This document shows positions 28,552 to 37,399 of a DNA stretch of 64,000 nt, one piece after another. This DNA comes from Acidobacteriota bacterium (lineage in GTDB: Bacteria; Acidobacteriota; Terriglobia; UBA7540): NCBI GenBank assembly GCA_902812365.1, contig CADDZC010000010.1:1-64000 (forward strand), in the 5' to 3' direction. The notes under the pieces were generated by a model. It was not told the DNA's origin, did not search any database, and was given only the letters and a program-made list of their open reading frames with translations. Both the position numbers and the translations under genes were made by a program. Numbering within the stretch: position 1 is the stretch's first letter; each line of letters opens with the position of its first letter.

Positions 28552-29111
28552 TTCCTTATGGGTTTCGTGCTCAGAGCACGGCCGGTGCGAAGCTGATACC
28601 AACACCTTCTGCCTTCGCTCTCATGCGGCCACTGGCGGAACGATCAGTGTCCTGCTCAACGCTGTGGGTTATCAAAGGCGATAAGGTGCTCGCGAACCGA
28701 TTTGAAGTTGTCGAGAATGCACCCGAAAGCTGTCTTTCCCCGAGGCCGCCAACGGACGGAGCCGGCTGTCTCTCAATGTCATTCTCGCCCACTGGAGTGC
28801 TCGGAGCCGTTGGCTGTGGACCGATTCAACGGAAATAACAGTTGGCGCGGGCGGGAAGGCTGTGCTACATTTCGCCCACGAGTTCAGGGACTAGCCGGTT
28901 GACGGAGGCGGTGCGACTTTTGCGCTGCGCCATGGTTGGGCGGCAGTGGGACGGAGCGCGGAGTAGACCCCGTGACTCAATGCTGACAAGGGCGCAATGT
29001 GACAATTGACGAACTTCGGCCTCGGGGTGATTGGGCCGAGGAATAAGTCGTCCAGCTTGCTGGGACGCGGATGGGTCGGGGCGACCGGACTTGGCCGCGG
29101 GAGGCGTACTG

Positions 29112-31463
29112 ATGGCTCGCTTATCTTCTCCGATCGAGCAGATCAAAGATCATTACACTGTGGTCGTGGTGGGTTCGGGCTACGGCGCTTCGATCGCGGC
29201 CTCTCGTTTGGCACGGGCCGGGCAGCAGGTAGCGGTGCTGGAGCGCGGCAAGGAATTTCAGCCGGGTGATTATCCCGACACCCAGTTGAAGGCCCTCGCG
29301 GAGATGCAGGCCGACACCCCCCAGGATCACATCGGGCCGCGAAACGGCCTCTACGAGTTCAGCGTCAACCGTGACATCAACGTGTTTAAGGGCTGCGGGT
29401 TGGGGGGTACATCGCTGGTGAATGCTAATGTCTCGCTGCGCGCCGAACCCCGCGTCTTTGATGATCCCCGATGGCCTCGCGGCTTCCGAGATGACATCCC
29501 GACCCTGTTCGAAGAGAGCTACCGCCGCGCCGAAGAGATGCTCAAGCCGACGCCGTACCCGGACGATTTCCCCCTCCTGCCTAAATTGCAAGCGCACGAG
29601 AAGTCGGCCCAGGCGCTGGGGTCGAAGTTTTATCGAACGCCGATTAACGTTAACTTCACGGTTCAAGGTCCAAACCATGTGGGGGCGGAACAGCATCCCT
29701 GCGTGGCCTGCGGAGACTGCGTCACCGGGTGCAATTACGGTGCCAAAAACACACTCATGATGAATTATCTTCCCGACGCCAGGAATTACGGCGCGGAAAT
29801 CTTTACGGGGACGGATGTGCGCTGGGTTGAACAAAGGAATGGCCGATGGCTCGTTCATTACCAAGTGCTCGGGGCGGGCCGGGAAAAGTTCACCGCTCCG
29901 GATCTCACCGTCAGCGCCGATCTGCTGATCTTGGGAGCCGGGACGCTCGGCTCGACCGAGATTCTGCTTCGCTCGAAACAACGCGGCCTGGCGCTTTCCG
30001 ATCTGGTGGGCGAACGCTTCACGGGCAACGGTGACGTGCTCGGCTTCGCTTATAATACCGACCGGGTTATCAACGGCGTGGGCTGGGGACACCACCGTCG
30101 CGGCGATTTGCCGCCCGTCGGGCCGTGCATCACGAGCGTCATCGACATGAGGAATCAACCGAAGCTGGAAGAGGGCATGATCATTGAAGAAGGCTCGCCG
30201 CCCGGGGCGCTGGCCGGATTTTTGGGACCCGGCTTGGCGATTGCGGCCGCTCTGGCCGGGCGGGAGGCGACGTCCGGCCCGACGGAGGCGGCGCGCGAAG
30301 CGGGGCGGTGGCTGGTGGGAGCGGTCGAGGGTCCGTACCGGGGAGCCGTCCAGCATACGCAAACCTATCTCGTCATGACGCACGACGATGGAGCTGGGCG
30401 CATGAGGCTTGCCGATGATCGGCTGCGCATTGAATGGCCGGGCGTGGGCGACCAGCCCATCTTCCAAAAGGTTAACCGGCGACTTTACGATGCCGCCCAA
30501 GCCTTGGGCGGAACTTACGTTCAAAATCCTCTGTGGACGAGGCTGCTGCACAACAATCTCATGACCGTCCATCCCCTGGGCGGTTGTGTCATGGCTGATG
30601 ATGCCGAGCGCGGCGTGGTGAACCACAAGTGTCAGGTTTTTAGTGGAACGCACGGCGATTCGGTTTACGAGAGTTTTTACGTCGTCGACGGGTCCGTGAT
30701 ACCCGTGGCGTTGGGTGTGAACCCCCTGCTCACCATTTCGGCGATCGCCGAGCGCGCGATAGCGCTCGCCGCCGTCGACCGGGGATGGAAAATCCATTAT
30801 GAGTTGCCTTCGGTGCCGGCTGCCCCTGCGCCCCAATCGAAGGTCGGTATCGAATTTACCGAGACAATGAGCGGCTACTTCTCGACGAAGGTCAAGGATG
30901 ATTATCAGCGGGGTTGGGAGCAAGGCAAGGCCGACGGATCGAGTTTCGTCTTTACCCTGACGATCGTTTCCGAGGACGTCGATGAGATGCTTTCCAACCC
31001 CGAGCACGAAGCGCGCATGGTGGGCACGGTGAATGCTCCGATTCTGTCCGCCCAGCCACTCACCGTGACGGGGGGCACATTCAACCTCTTTGTCATCGAT
31101 GAGGACGATCCCCGCCAACGCCGCATGCGGTACCGGATGACGATGGCCTCCGCGGAAGGAAAGACGTACTACATGGAGGGGTTCAAGATCATCAAGGATG
31201 ATCCTGCTTGGGATGTCTGGGCGGCAACCACCACGCTTTACATCACCGTTTACGACGGCTCCGACAACCGCAGTCCCGTACTCGGCAAAGGGATTCTGGT
31301 CATCAAACCGCAGGACTTTTTGCGCCAGTTGGCGACGATGACGGCCACAAACGCCGGGAGCCTCGAACGGCGTCTCGAAGCGGAGGCGCGGTTCGGGCGC
31401 TTTTTCCTTGGCGTGCTCCTTGACAAGTATGGCAAAGTATTTCGGTGGCCGACGGCATCCTAG
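29112..31463 (+). CDS. GMC-type flavoprotein oxidoreductase, cholesterol-oxidase-like, with four-Cys motif
   Basis: A 783-residue FAD enzyme oxidising an alcohol on a lipophilic substrate. ATG 29112 follows GGGAGG. The FAD Rossmann motif is VVVVGSGYGASIAA (Gly 21, 23, 25). Residues 197-207 hold CVACGDCVTGC, a C-x2-C-x2-C-x3-C pattern like a ferredoxin cluster site, typical of this bacterial cholesterol-oxidase-like branch. The catalytic His487 is in VHPLGGC and the Asn537 in GVNPLLT. After about residue 575 comes an extra beta-rich domain of roughly 200 residues (VGIEFTETMSGYFS onward). There is no signal peptide. It leads a three-gene plus-strand cluster with a hydrolase and a phosphoesterase. 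A sterol, hopanoid or other terpenoid alcohol is a guess. Confidence 0.88.
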   Translation: MARLSSPIEQIKDHYTVVVVGSGYGASIAASRLARAGQQVAVLERGKEFQPGDYPDTQLKALAEMQADTPQDHIGPRNGLYEFSVNRDINVFKGCGLGGTSLVNANVSLRAEPRVFDDPRWPRGFRDDIPTLFEESYRRAEEMLKPTPYPDDFPLLPKLQAHEKSAQALGSKFYRTPINVNFTVQGPNHVGAEQHPCVACGDCVTGCNYGAKNTLMMNYLPDARNYGAEIFTGTDVRWVEQRNGRWLVHYQVLGAGREKFTAPDLTVSADLLILGAGTLGSTEILLRSKQRGLALSDLVGERFTGNGDVLGFAYNTDRVINGVGWGHHRRGDLPPVGPCITSVIDMRNQPKLEEGMIIEEGSPPGALAGFLGPGLAIAAALAGREATSGPTEAAREAGRWLVGAVEGPYRGAVQHTQTYLVMTHDDGAGRMRLADDRLRIEWPGVGDQPIFQKVNRRLYDAAQALGGTYVQNPLWTRLLHNNLMTVHPLGGCVMADDAERGVVNHKCQVFSGTHGDSVYESFYVVDGSVIPVALGVNPLLTISAIAERAIALAAVDRGWKIHYELPSVPAAPAPQSKVGIEFTETMSGYFSTKVKDDYQRGWEQGKADGSSFVFTLTIVSEDVDEMLSNPEHEARMVGTVNAPILSAQPLTVTGGTFNLFVIDEDDPRQRRMRYRMTMASAEGKTYYMEGFKIIKDDPAWDVWAATTTLYITVYDGSDNRSPVLGKGILVIKPQDFLRQLATMTATNAGSLERRLEAEARFGRFFLGVLLDKYGKVFRWPTAS

Positions 31464-31568
31464 CGGATTCCACTGCGGCAAGGGGGCCGAAGATCCGCCA
31501 ACTCGGCGCCTCGGCTGGGCGGCGGCAGTCCCGCCGCCAGATAAAGTCTCGATGACGAGTGTCGCCGC

Positions 31569-32624
31569 GTGACTCCACCCACCCCTTCGACCAAACCCGT
31601 TTTGAGGGATACGATCATCCCATTTCGCGCCGGAGACGGTTTTGATTGTAATTTAGTACACGTGCAGGGCGACCAGCCGCCCGCAAAGGGACCCGTGCTG
31701 CTCGTGCACGGGGCCGGGGTGCGCGCCAACATCTTCCGCGCTCCGACGGCGGCCAACTTGGTGGACGTTCTCATCGCCAGCGGGTTTGACGTGTGGCTGG
31801 AAAACTGGCGGGCCAGCATTGACTTGACCCCCAACCTCTGGACCCTTGATCAGGCGGCCGTGCATGACCACCCTCTGGCGGTGCGGACCGTTTGCGAACG
31901 AACCGGCACGAGCGAACTCAAAGCCATCATCCATTGCCAGGGTTCCACCAGTTTTACGATGTCGGTCGTGGCCGGCCTTGTGCCCGAAGTGAAGACCGTG
32001 ATCTCAAACGCGGTGTCGTTGCACCCGATCATCCCGGCGTTTTCCCGTTTCAAGATCACTTACGCCACGCCGCTCCTGCGGCTGGTGACCGACTATCTGA
32101 ATCCGCAGTGGGGCTTGCGCGCGCCGACGTGGACCGCCAAGCTTGTCAACCTCCTCGTGCGCCTGACCCACTGGGAGTGTTCGAATCCGGTCTGTAAAGA
32201 GGTCAGCTTCACCTATGGCAGCGGGCGTCCGGCCCTTTGGCGACACGAAAATCTGGACGAAGCAACCCACGAGTGGTTGAAATGGGAATTCGCCCAGGTG
32301 CCCCTCACTTTTTTCGCTCAGATGAAGCGCTGTGTTGAGTGCGGCCACCTGGTGAGTGTCAGCGGCTTCAAGGAACTGCCGGCGGATTTCATCGGCCAGC
32401 CGCCCGCCACCGACGCCCGCTTTGCTTTTTTCGCTGGTGAGAACAACCTCTGCTTTTTGCCGGAGAGCCAAGTGAAGACTTACCGCTACTTTGACCAGCA
32501 GCGTCGCAACTATCATTCCCTGTACACTCTCGCCGGCTACGGCCATCTGGATGTGTTTATGGGTGCGAACGCGGCCCGCGATGTATTCCCGCTCATGCTG
32601 GCGGAGTTGGACAAGGTTGCCTGA
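31569..32624 (+). CDS. alpha/beta hydrolase with cysteine at the nucleophile position
   Basis: A 351-residue alpha/beta-hydrolase-fold protein. The oxyanion region is LLVHGAGVRANIF. The nucleophile elbow reads IIHCQGS, so the position of the usual Ser in GHSMGG is Cys123; the catalytic His326 is in GYGHLDVFMG, and the acid position (FFAGENNLCF) carries Glu/Asn rather than a plain Asp. A Cys nucleophile occurs in dienelactone hydrolase and a few other branches, so activity is possible. It starts at GTG 31569 because the only nearby ATG frame closes at once. It lies between the GMC oxidase and the metallophosphoesterase on the same strand and probably works on the same substrate. Confidence 0.85.
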   Translation: MTPPTPSTKPVLRDTIIPFRAGDGFDCNLVHVQGDQPPAKGPVLLVHGAGVRANIFRAPTAANLVDVLIASGFDVWLENWRASIDLTPNLWTLDQAAVHDHPLAVRTVCERTGTSELKAIIHCQGSTSFTMSVVAGLVPEVKTVISNAVSLHPIIPAFSRFKITYATPLLRLVTDYLNPQWGLRAPTWTAKLVNLLVRLTHWECSNPVCKEVSFTYGSGRPALWRHENLDEATHEWLKWEFAQVPLTFFAQMKRCVECGHLVSVSGFKELPADFIGQPPATDARFAFFAGENNLCFLPESQVKTYRYFDQQRRNYHSLYTLAGYGHLDVFMGANAARDVFPLMLAELDKVA

Positions 32625-32742
32625 GCGTGACGGGCGGAAGAGTGTGCCCCGGCCGCTCGTTTTGGGCGTCTGATGCGAATCGGACGCGGCCAACCGCCAA
32701 CTGCGCTGCACCGTGTCGCCGCTTCCCAAAGACTGAACCGCG

Positions 32743-34167
32743 ATGCTCGTTATCGTTAGCGATCTCCACCTCACGGACGGCACCTCCGGGGAGACGATCC
32801 GCGCCGGCGCGTTTCGAGTGTTTGCGCAAAGGCTGCGAGACCTGGCGTATGACGCTTCCTGGCGGGCGCCCGACGGCAAGGGACGGGCTCAGTATCGCCC
32901 GATCGAAGAAATGCACGTCGTCCTGCTCGGCGATATTCTGGATGTGATCCGCTCCACGAAGTGGCTGAAGGAAGACGGAGTGCCGTGCTCAGTTCGACCG
33001 TGGGACGATCCGCAACGCCCGGACTTCATCCAGAAGGTGGATTCGATTACTTCCGCCATCCTGCGTCACAACCGCGAGTCGTTGGAGGTGATCCGCCGCC
33101 TTAACGACGGCAAGACGATTACCGTTCCGCCGGCGACTCCCGAGGGCACCGTGCAGACCGTTGGCTGGAATCCCGATGCCCCCGGTCGTTTGCCAGTCCG
33201 GGTGCACCTTCACTACACGGTGGGCAACCACGACTGGATGTACCACCTGCCCGGGAAAGCCTACAACGAGATTCGGCGGGCAATTGTTCGAGCCCTAGGC
33301 CTAGACAATCCTCCTGATGTTCCGTTTCCCTACGATCCCGCCGAATCAGAGCCGCTTGCGAAAATCTATCGAGAGCACGGGGTCCTGGCGCGCCACGGTG
33401 ATATTTACGACCGCTATAACTTCGCTGGTGACCGCAACCGTTCTTCGGTCGGCGATGCCGTCGTCGTGGAGCTGATCGATCGCTTTGCGATGACCGTAGT
33501 GGAAGAGTTTCGAGATCGCTTGCCCGAGGCGTGCCTGAGAGGCCTGCGAGAGATCGATAATCTGCGGCCTTCCTTCATCATTCCGGTCTGGCTCGATAGC
33601 TTGCTGGAACAGACGGTCGGGCAGCCGGAACTGCGCCGCGCGGTCCGGTCCGTATGGGACGGACTGGTGGACGAATTTTGCCGGCTCGACTTCGTGCGCC
33701 ACTACGGATTCCGCTTCAATCCTTGGAATCCGGCCACTCGCGCACGGTGGGCATTCCGCTTCACTAAGGGCTTGTTAAGCCGATCTCGGAGCCGCGGGTT
33801 AGCGTGGGCGTCGGTCCGCTGGCCGACGTTCACAAACCGGCTACTGGGCGGCGGGGGACCGACGTGGCGGGACGCCGCCAATGAGACGGCGCGAGAAGAC
33901 GGCGACGCCAATTTCATCGTCTACGGCCACACCCATCAATACGACCTGGTGCCGCTGAACACGCGCCGCTTCGGGAACCGGTATATCCGGCAGATCTACA
34001 TCAATTCGGGGACCTGGCGGCCCTACCATCAACTCACTGTGTTGCGGCCCACGCGAGAACAATTCGGGTGTTACGAGCTCATGACTTATGTCGCCTTCTT
34101 TAGAGACGGGGAGCGGGGAGGGCGGGCGTGGGAGGTCTGGACCGGCTTTCTCGGCCCCAGGGAATAA
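32743..34167 (+). CDS. calcineurin-like metallophosphoesterase
   Basis: A 474-residue two-metal phosphoesterase. The signature motifs are in order: SDLHL (DxH) at residues 6-10, LLGDILD (GD) near 64-70, VGNHDWMY (GNHD) near 163, and VYGHTHQYD (GHTH) near 391. The insert between the third and fourth motifs is long (over 200 residues) and has no recognisable domain, making the protein larger than simple family members. There is no signal peptide or membrane helix. Its place behind the GMC oxidase and Cys-hydrolase genes suggests the three act on a phosphorylated lipid-like compound, which is inference only. Confidence 0.86.
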   Translation: MLVIVSDLHLTDGTSGETIRAGAFRVFAQRLRDLAYDASWRAPDGKGRAQYRPIEEMHVVLLGDILDVIRSTKWLKEDGVPCSVRPWDDPQRPDFIQKVDSITSAILRHNRESLEVIRRLNDGKTITVPPATPEGTVQTVGWNPDAPGRLPVRVHLHYTVGNHDWMYHLPGKAYNEIRRAIVRALGLDNPPDVPFPYDPAESEPLAKIYREHGVLARHGDIYDRYNFAGDRNRSSVGDAVVVELIDRFAMTVVEEFRDRLPEACLRGLREIDNLRPSFIIPVWLDSLLEQTVGQPELRRAVRSVWDGLVDEFCRLDFVRHYGFRFNPWNPATRARWAFRFTKGLLSRSRSRGLAWASVRWPTFTNRLLGGGGPTWRDAANETAREDGDANFIVYGHTHQYDLVPLNTRRFGNRYIRQIYINSGTWRPYHQLTVLRPTREQFGCYELMTYVAFFRDGERGGRAWEVWTGFLGPRE

Positions 34168-34294
34168 CCGGTCGCCGGCAGTACCTCTGAACCTTGGCGG
34201 CGGTCTTGACCACTCGTCGGGAGATGGTCTAAACATTTGAGAAGTAACGGAAGTTTGGAAAGGAGACGGGAACCGATCCGGAGGGGCAGCCGCC

Positions 34295-34621
34295 ATGAGT
34301 AGTATTCCCAGCTCGAAGCCGGTGGAAAGAGAGTTGCCGCCAGCTCAAAACTTGCCTCGGGAGCTAGACGCCATTTATCAGCAAGGAAAGATCGTGGCGC
34401 GAGTGATCGACCCGGAGATTGACCGGCAGGGTCGCGAAATTCGCTTCGCCGAGATTTACAACAGCGATTATCTGTTGCTTCCGGATGACTGCGAGTATCA
34501 GAACTACCGGATTCTCATCCAGCGTGTCGGCGATGCGACGAAGATCGACCGCGCGGCCGCCCATAAGGGCAGAGTTTTACGGGAGGTGGTCGCCGAAATC
34601 CTCGGCTACCGCGAACAGTAG
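34295..34621 (+). CDS. hypothetical protein, 108 residues
   Basis: I recognise no family. The protein is soluble and charged, with a Pro-rich N-terminus, then a compact stretch rich in Asp, Arg and aromatic residues (VARVIDPEIDRQGREIRFAE, LLPDDCEYQNYRILIQRVG), and a helical end (RVLREVVAEILGY). It starts at ATG 34295 with GGAGG about ten bases upstream. It follows the metallophosphoesterase by 127 bases and converges with a small zinc protein gene. Confidence 0.6.
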   Translation: MSSIPSSKPVERELPPAQNLPRELDAIYQQGKIVARVIDPEIDRQGREIRFAEIYNSDYLLLPDDCEYQNYRILIQRVGDATKIDRAAAHKGRVLREVVAEILGYREQ

Positions 34622-34656
34622 GGCGCCCCGCGGGGCCTCGCCGGCGCGCCGGCATC

Positions 34657-34938
34657 TTATCGATCGTCCGCATCGAGCAGACCATAATTGAAGAGTTGCC
34701 AGGTGATCTCGGGAGTGGTTTCGCGCGGATCGGCGTCGTCCGAGAGGGCCTCTGAGTTGTCACCACGCCCGTCGAGCCACTCGAAAGATGCGCCAACGAG
34801 CTGAGCGGCGCATTCGACGCAGAGGAAACCTTCGCCTCCCTCCGCTGCGCTGCTTGGCCTGCACCGGGCGCACGGCCAGTCCGCCTTCGCATGGAGCACC
34901 ATGCCGCCGCTCGGTCGGATCGTTTCGTCGCTTGCCAT
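34657..34938 (-). CDS. small zinc-binding protein, function unknown
   Basis: A 93-residue protein with ATG 34938 seven bases behind AGGAGG. Two Cys pairs, CARC near residue 23 and CVEC near 40, make a treble-clef or ribbon zinc site; the rest is acidic (SDDADPRE). It resembles uncharacterised acidobacterial small zinc proteins, but no name applies. It is the last gene of the minus-strand group headed by the sugar isomerase-like gene. Confidence 0.6.
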   Translation of the reverse strand: MASDETIRPSGGMVLHAKADWPCARCRPSSAAEGGEGFLCVECAAQLVGASFEWLDGRGDNSEALSDDADPRETTPEITWQLFNYGLLDADDR

Positions 34939-35062
34939 CACTAGCCTCCTGCGGCCACGATCCAACCCGTGGCCGGCCTCTCTACTCGCAGCATCGGCAA
35001 ATCGGGGGGCAAGGATGAACGAAACCCAGCGTTTTGTCGAGCGCGTGAAACCGCGGGAGGGG

Positions 35063-35848
35063 TTAAAGGTTCAGCTGAGCTGCCGACTCGCGATCCAAGT
35101 ACACGGTCGCGTTCGGGTGCCGACGCAGGACGGTGGCGGGACAGGCCGGAGAAATCGGACCATACAAGGTTTGCCTGACGATCTGCGCCTTTCGAAAACC
35201 GGGTACCGAAAGGATGAGTTCGGGAACACGGAAGAGGGTTGGGATGCTCAGAGTGATCGCGCGACGCGGAACCTCATCGAGCGTGGCGAACCATCCTTCG
35301 CTGCGCTGCTGCTCGCGACACACGTCGTCTAGGGTCACCACTTTAATTTCCTGCGGATCGTTAAAGTCGGCTTCGGCGGGATCGTTGAACGCCAGATGGC
35401 CGTTTTCGCCGATGCCGAGCAGGCACAGCCGCGGCGGAAAGGCGTGCAGAAGATCGGCGTAAGCCCGCATCACTCGTTCGACGTTACCGTCAGTCCCATT
35501 GATACCGTAGAACTTGCGCATCGGCACGCGGCCGGTCAGGTGTTCCTGCAAATACCGGCGGAAGGAAGCGGGATGGTTTTCTGGAATTCCCAGATACTCA
35601 TCCATGTGAAAGCCAATAACCCGGTCCCACGGCAGTCCCGGGATCGCCGTTAGCGCTTCCAGCGTGGCGAGCTGCGAAGCTCCGGTCGCAAAGATGACCG
35701 GCACGACCTCGTGTTCAGCGGCCAGGGCGCGCAAGCGGTCGGCGGCGTGCTGAGCGGCAGCCCGCCCCATCTCCTCTCGGTTTTCATAAACTCTGACCGC
35801 CAGCTTGCCAGCCTGCAAGGCCGCTTTCGGCACCGTCTCGGGAGCCAT
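35063..35848 (-). CDS. nagB: glucosamine-6-phosphate deaminase
   Basis: NagB converts glucosamine 6-phosphate to fructose 6-phosphate and ammonia. From ATG 35848 the protein is 261 residues. Signature motifs are FATGASQLATLEAL (phosphate loop), GFHMDEYLGIP (catalytic Asp of the DEY motif), and LLGIGENGHLAFNDP, all in family order. It is slightly divergent from E. coli NagB (ENGHLAF for NDGHIAF). It lies 88 bases downstream of the Tat-exported Gfo/Idh oxidoreductase and ties this gene group to amino-sugar breakdown. It is cytosolic. Confidence 0.92.
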   Translation of the reverse strand: MAPETVPKAALQAGKLAVRVYENREEMGRAAAQHAADRLRALAAEHEVVPVIFATGASQLATLEALTAIPGLPWDRVIGFHMDEYLGIPENHPASFRRYLQEHLTGRVPMRKFYGINGTDGNVERVMRAYADLLHAFPPRLCLLGIGENGHLAFNDPAEADFNDPQEIKVVTLDDVCREQQRSEGWFATLDEVPRRAITLSIPTLFRVPELILSVPGFRKAQIVRQTLYGPISPACPATVLRRHPNATVYLDRESAAQLNL

Positions 35849-35936
35849 TTCGTCCTCGTGTCTGAACAGCCATCCACCACTCAATCCGGAGGCGCACAAA
35901 GTCGGATTTCACGGTCCGTTCCCCATGGCGAGTGAT

Positions 35937-37367
35937 TCAAACCTGCTCGGGAACAACGAAAGGTGCGCGATAGCCGCGATCACCGTCGCGGAGCAAGCTG
36001 TCCGCCTCATCATCTCCGATTACGCGCTCGGTTTCAGGGTTGAAGTGTAGAGTGCGCCCCAGGCGGTAAGAGGCGTTAGCTAGGTGAACCAGCCCGGCAG
36101 AGATGTACCCCTCCTCGATGGGGGCGTTGAGTTCTTCTCGCTTGCGGTTGATCACGCAGTCCACAAAGTTTTTGAAATGCGCCAGTTCGTCGCCGGCGTG
36201 CACACTCGGTTGCGGCTCCTGATCCCGACCTACCCACACCTTATAGGTGTCGGCGTCCTCGTCTCCCGTGGCCAGGTAGCCGTTGGTACCGTAAAAAATG
36301 TTGCCAATCGTATTGTGGCTGCCGGCCAGCGGTCCCAGCTTCGGCGCTCTGGCCGTCCGTAGCGGTTCCGGGGTGCCGAGTTCGCGCGTCCCGATTTCGG
36401 CCTCATGGTTTGTGATCCAGTGTCGGACCTCAAACTCCATCATCTTGCGCTGGTGATTGGGTAGGTCAAACTCGAACACGCAGCTCACGGTGTTCGGGGT
36501 CTCCTGGTCATCGTCAAACATGAAGTGTCCACCGATGGCTGACACCTTATTGGGGAATCCGACGCCTAATCCCCAGCGAGCTACGTCCACCTGATGGACA
36601 CCCTGATTTCCAAGGTCGCCGTTTCCGTAACACCAAAACCAGTGCCAGTTGTAATGGAAGCGGTTGCGCGTGAACGGATGCCGAGGCGCCGGCCCCGTCC
36701 ACAGGTCGTAGTGGACACCGGCCGGAACCGGTTGGATGGGGGCGCGCCCGATGGTGTCGCGCCATTTGTAGCACAATCCCCGCGCCAGATAGACGTCGCC
36801 GATCCAGTCTTGGCGGAGTTTCCTGATACCTTCACGGATGGCGCTGGCGGAACGAATCTGGGTTCCGTGCTGAACGATCCGATTGTAACGGCGGGCGGCG
36901 GCAACCAGTTGGTTCCCTTCCCACAGGTTGTGGCAGCAAGGCTTTTCCACATAAGCATCCTTACCCGCCTGACAGGCCCAGATGGCCATCAGCGAGTGCC
37001 AATGGTTGGGGGTGGCGATGGAGATGGCATCAATAGATTTGTCTTCCAATAGCTTCCGGACGTCGATATACATCTGCGGCTTGGGAATTCCGCGCCTTTC
37101 CATGGCCGCCACGCGCTCGCTTAGAACGTTCTCGTCGACGTCGCAGACCGCGGCGATTTCCACGTTGGGAAGCCGGGAGTAATTGCGAACGTGGTCCATG
37201 CCGCGACCATGAAGCCCGCAGACGCCGATCCGCACGCGGTCATTGGCCCCAAATACTCGGCGGGGGTGAGAGAGGAAGGTCATGCTGCTCAGGGCGGCCA
37301 GCCCCGCCGTGCTCCTGGCGCCGGCCTTAAGGAAATGGCGGCGTGTGGCGTTCGGTTCCCCAGACAT
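35937..37367 (-). CDS. Tat-exported Gfo/Idh/MocA family oxidoreductase
   Basis: A 476-residue NAD(P)-dependent sugar oxidoreductase or glycosidase-like member of the Gfo/Idh/MocA family. The N-terminus has a twin-arginine signal (RRHFLKAGARSTAG). The nucleotide-binding start is RIGVCGLHGRGMDHVRN, followed by VEKPCCHNLWEG (the EKP motif) and the C-terminal sheet domain. Such exported members bind their cofactor tightly, like glucose-fructose oxidoreductase. It lies between the PmoA-family gene (32 bases upstream) and nagB. The substrate is unknown, probably a glycan-derived sugar. Confidence 0.9.
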   Translation of the reverse strand: MSGEPNATRRHFLKAGARSTAGLAALSSMTFLSHPRRVFGANDRVRIGVCGLHGRGMDHVRNYSRLPNVEIAAVCDVDENVLSERVAAMERRGIPKPQMYIDVRKLLEDKSIDAISIATPNHWHSLMAIWACQAGKDAYVEKPCCHNLWEGNQLVAAARRYNRIVQHGTQIRSASAIREGIRKLRQDWIGDVYLARGLCYKWRDTIGRAPIQPVPAGVHYDLWTGPAPRHPFTRNRFHYNWHWFWCYGNGDLGNQGVHQVDVARWGLGVGFPNKVSAIGGHFMFDDDQETPNTVSCVFEFDLPNHQRKMMEFEVRHWITNHEAEIGTRELGTPEPLRTARAPKLGPLAGSHNTIGNIFYGTNGYLATGDEDADTYKVWVGRDQEPQPSVHAGDELAHFKNFVDCVINRKREELNAPIEEGYISAGLVHLANASYRLGRTLHFNPETERVIGDDEADSLLRDGDRGYRAPFVVPEQV

Positions 37368-37399
37368 GATGCCTCCTGATCGCCCGCCCTACCCAAGCT

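Larger units (their letters stand above)
28088..29111. other. 1-kb gene-poor region
   Basis: The longest stretch in the window without a recognised gene, upstream of both flanking divergent genes. Only two short frames with plausible ribosome binding sites (listed separately) stand out. Frames at 28571-28792 (minus) and 28623-28838 (plus) overlap each other and resemble nothing. I see no tRNA, IS end or group II intron motif. Its size suggests lost genes or a long regulatory region. Confidence 0.45.

Noticed and set aside
28571-28838. Overlapping frames in the 28.1-29.1 kb gap as genes
   Set aside because: No ribosome site and no family on either strand.
29121-31481. 786-codon open frame opposite the GMC oxidase gene
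   Set aside because: Antisense shadow of a well-supported gene; composition is not protein-like.
32175-32190. tRNA-like T-loop sequence GTTCGAATCC
   Set aside because: It lies within the alpha/beta hydrolase coding frame and has no tRNA stems around it.
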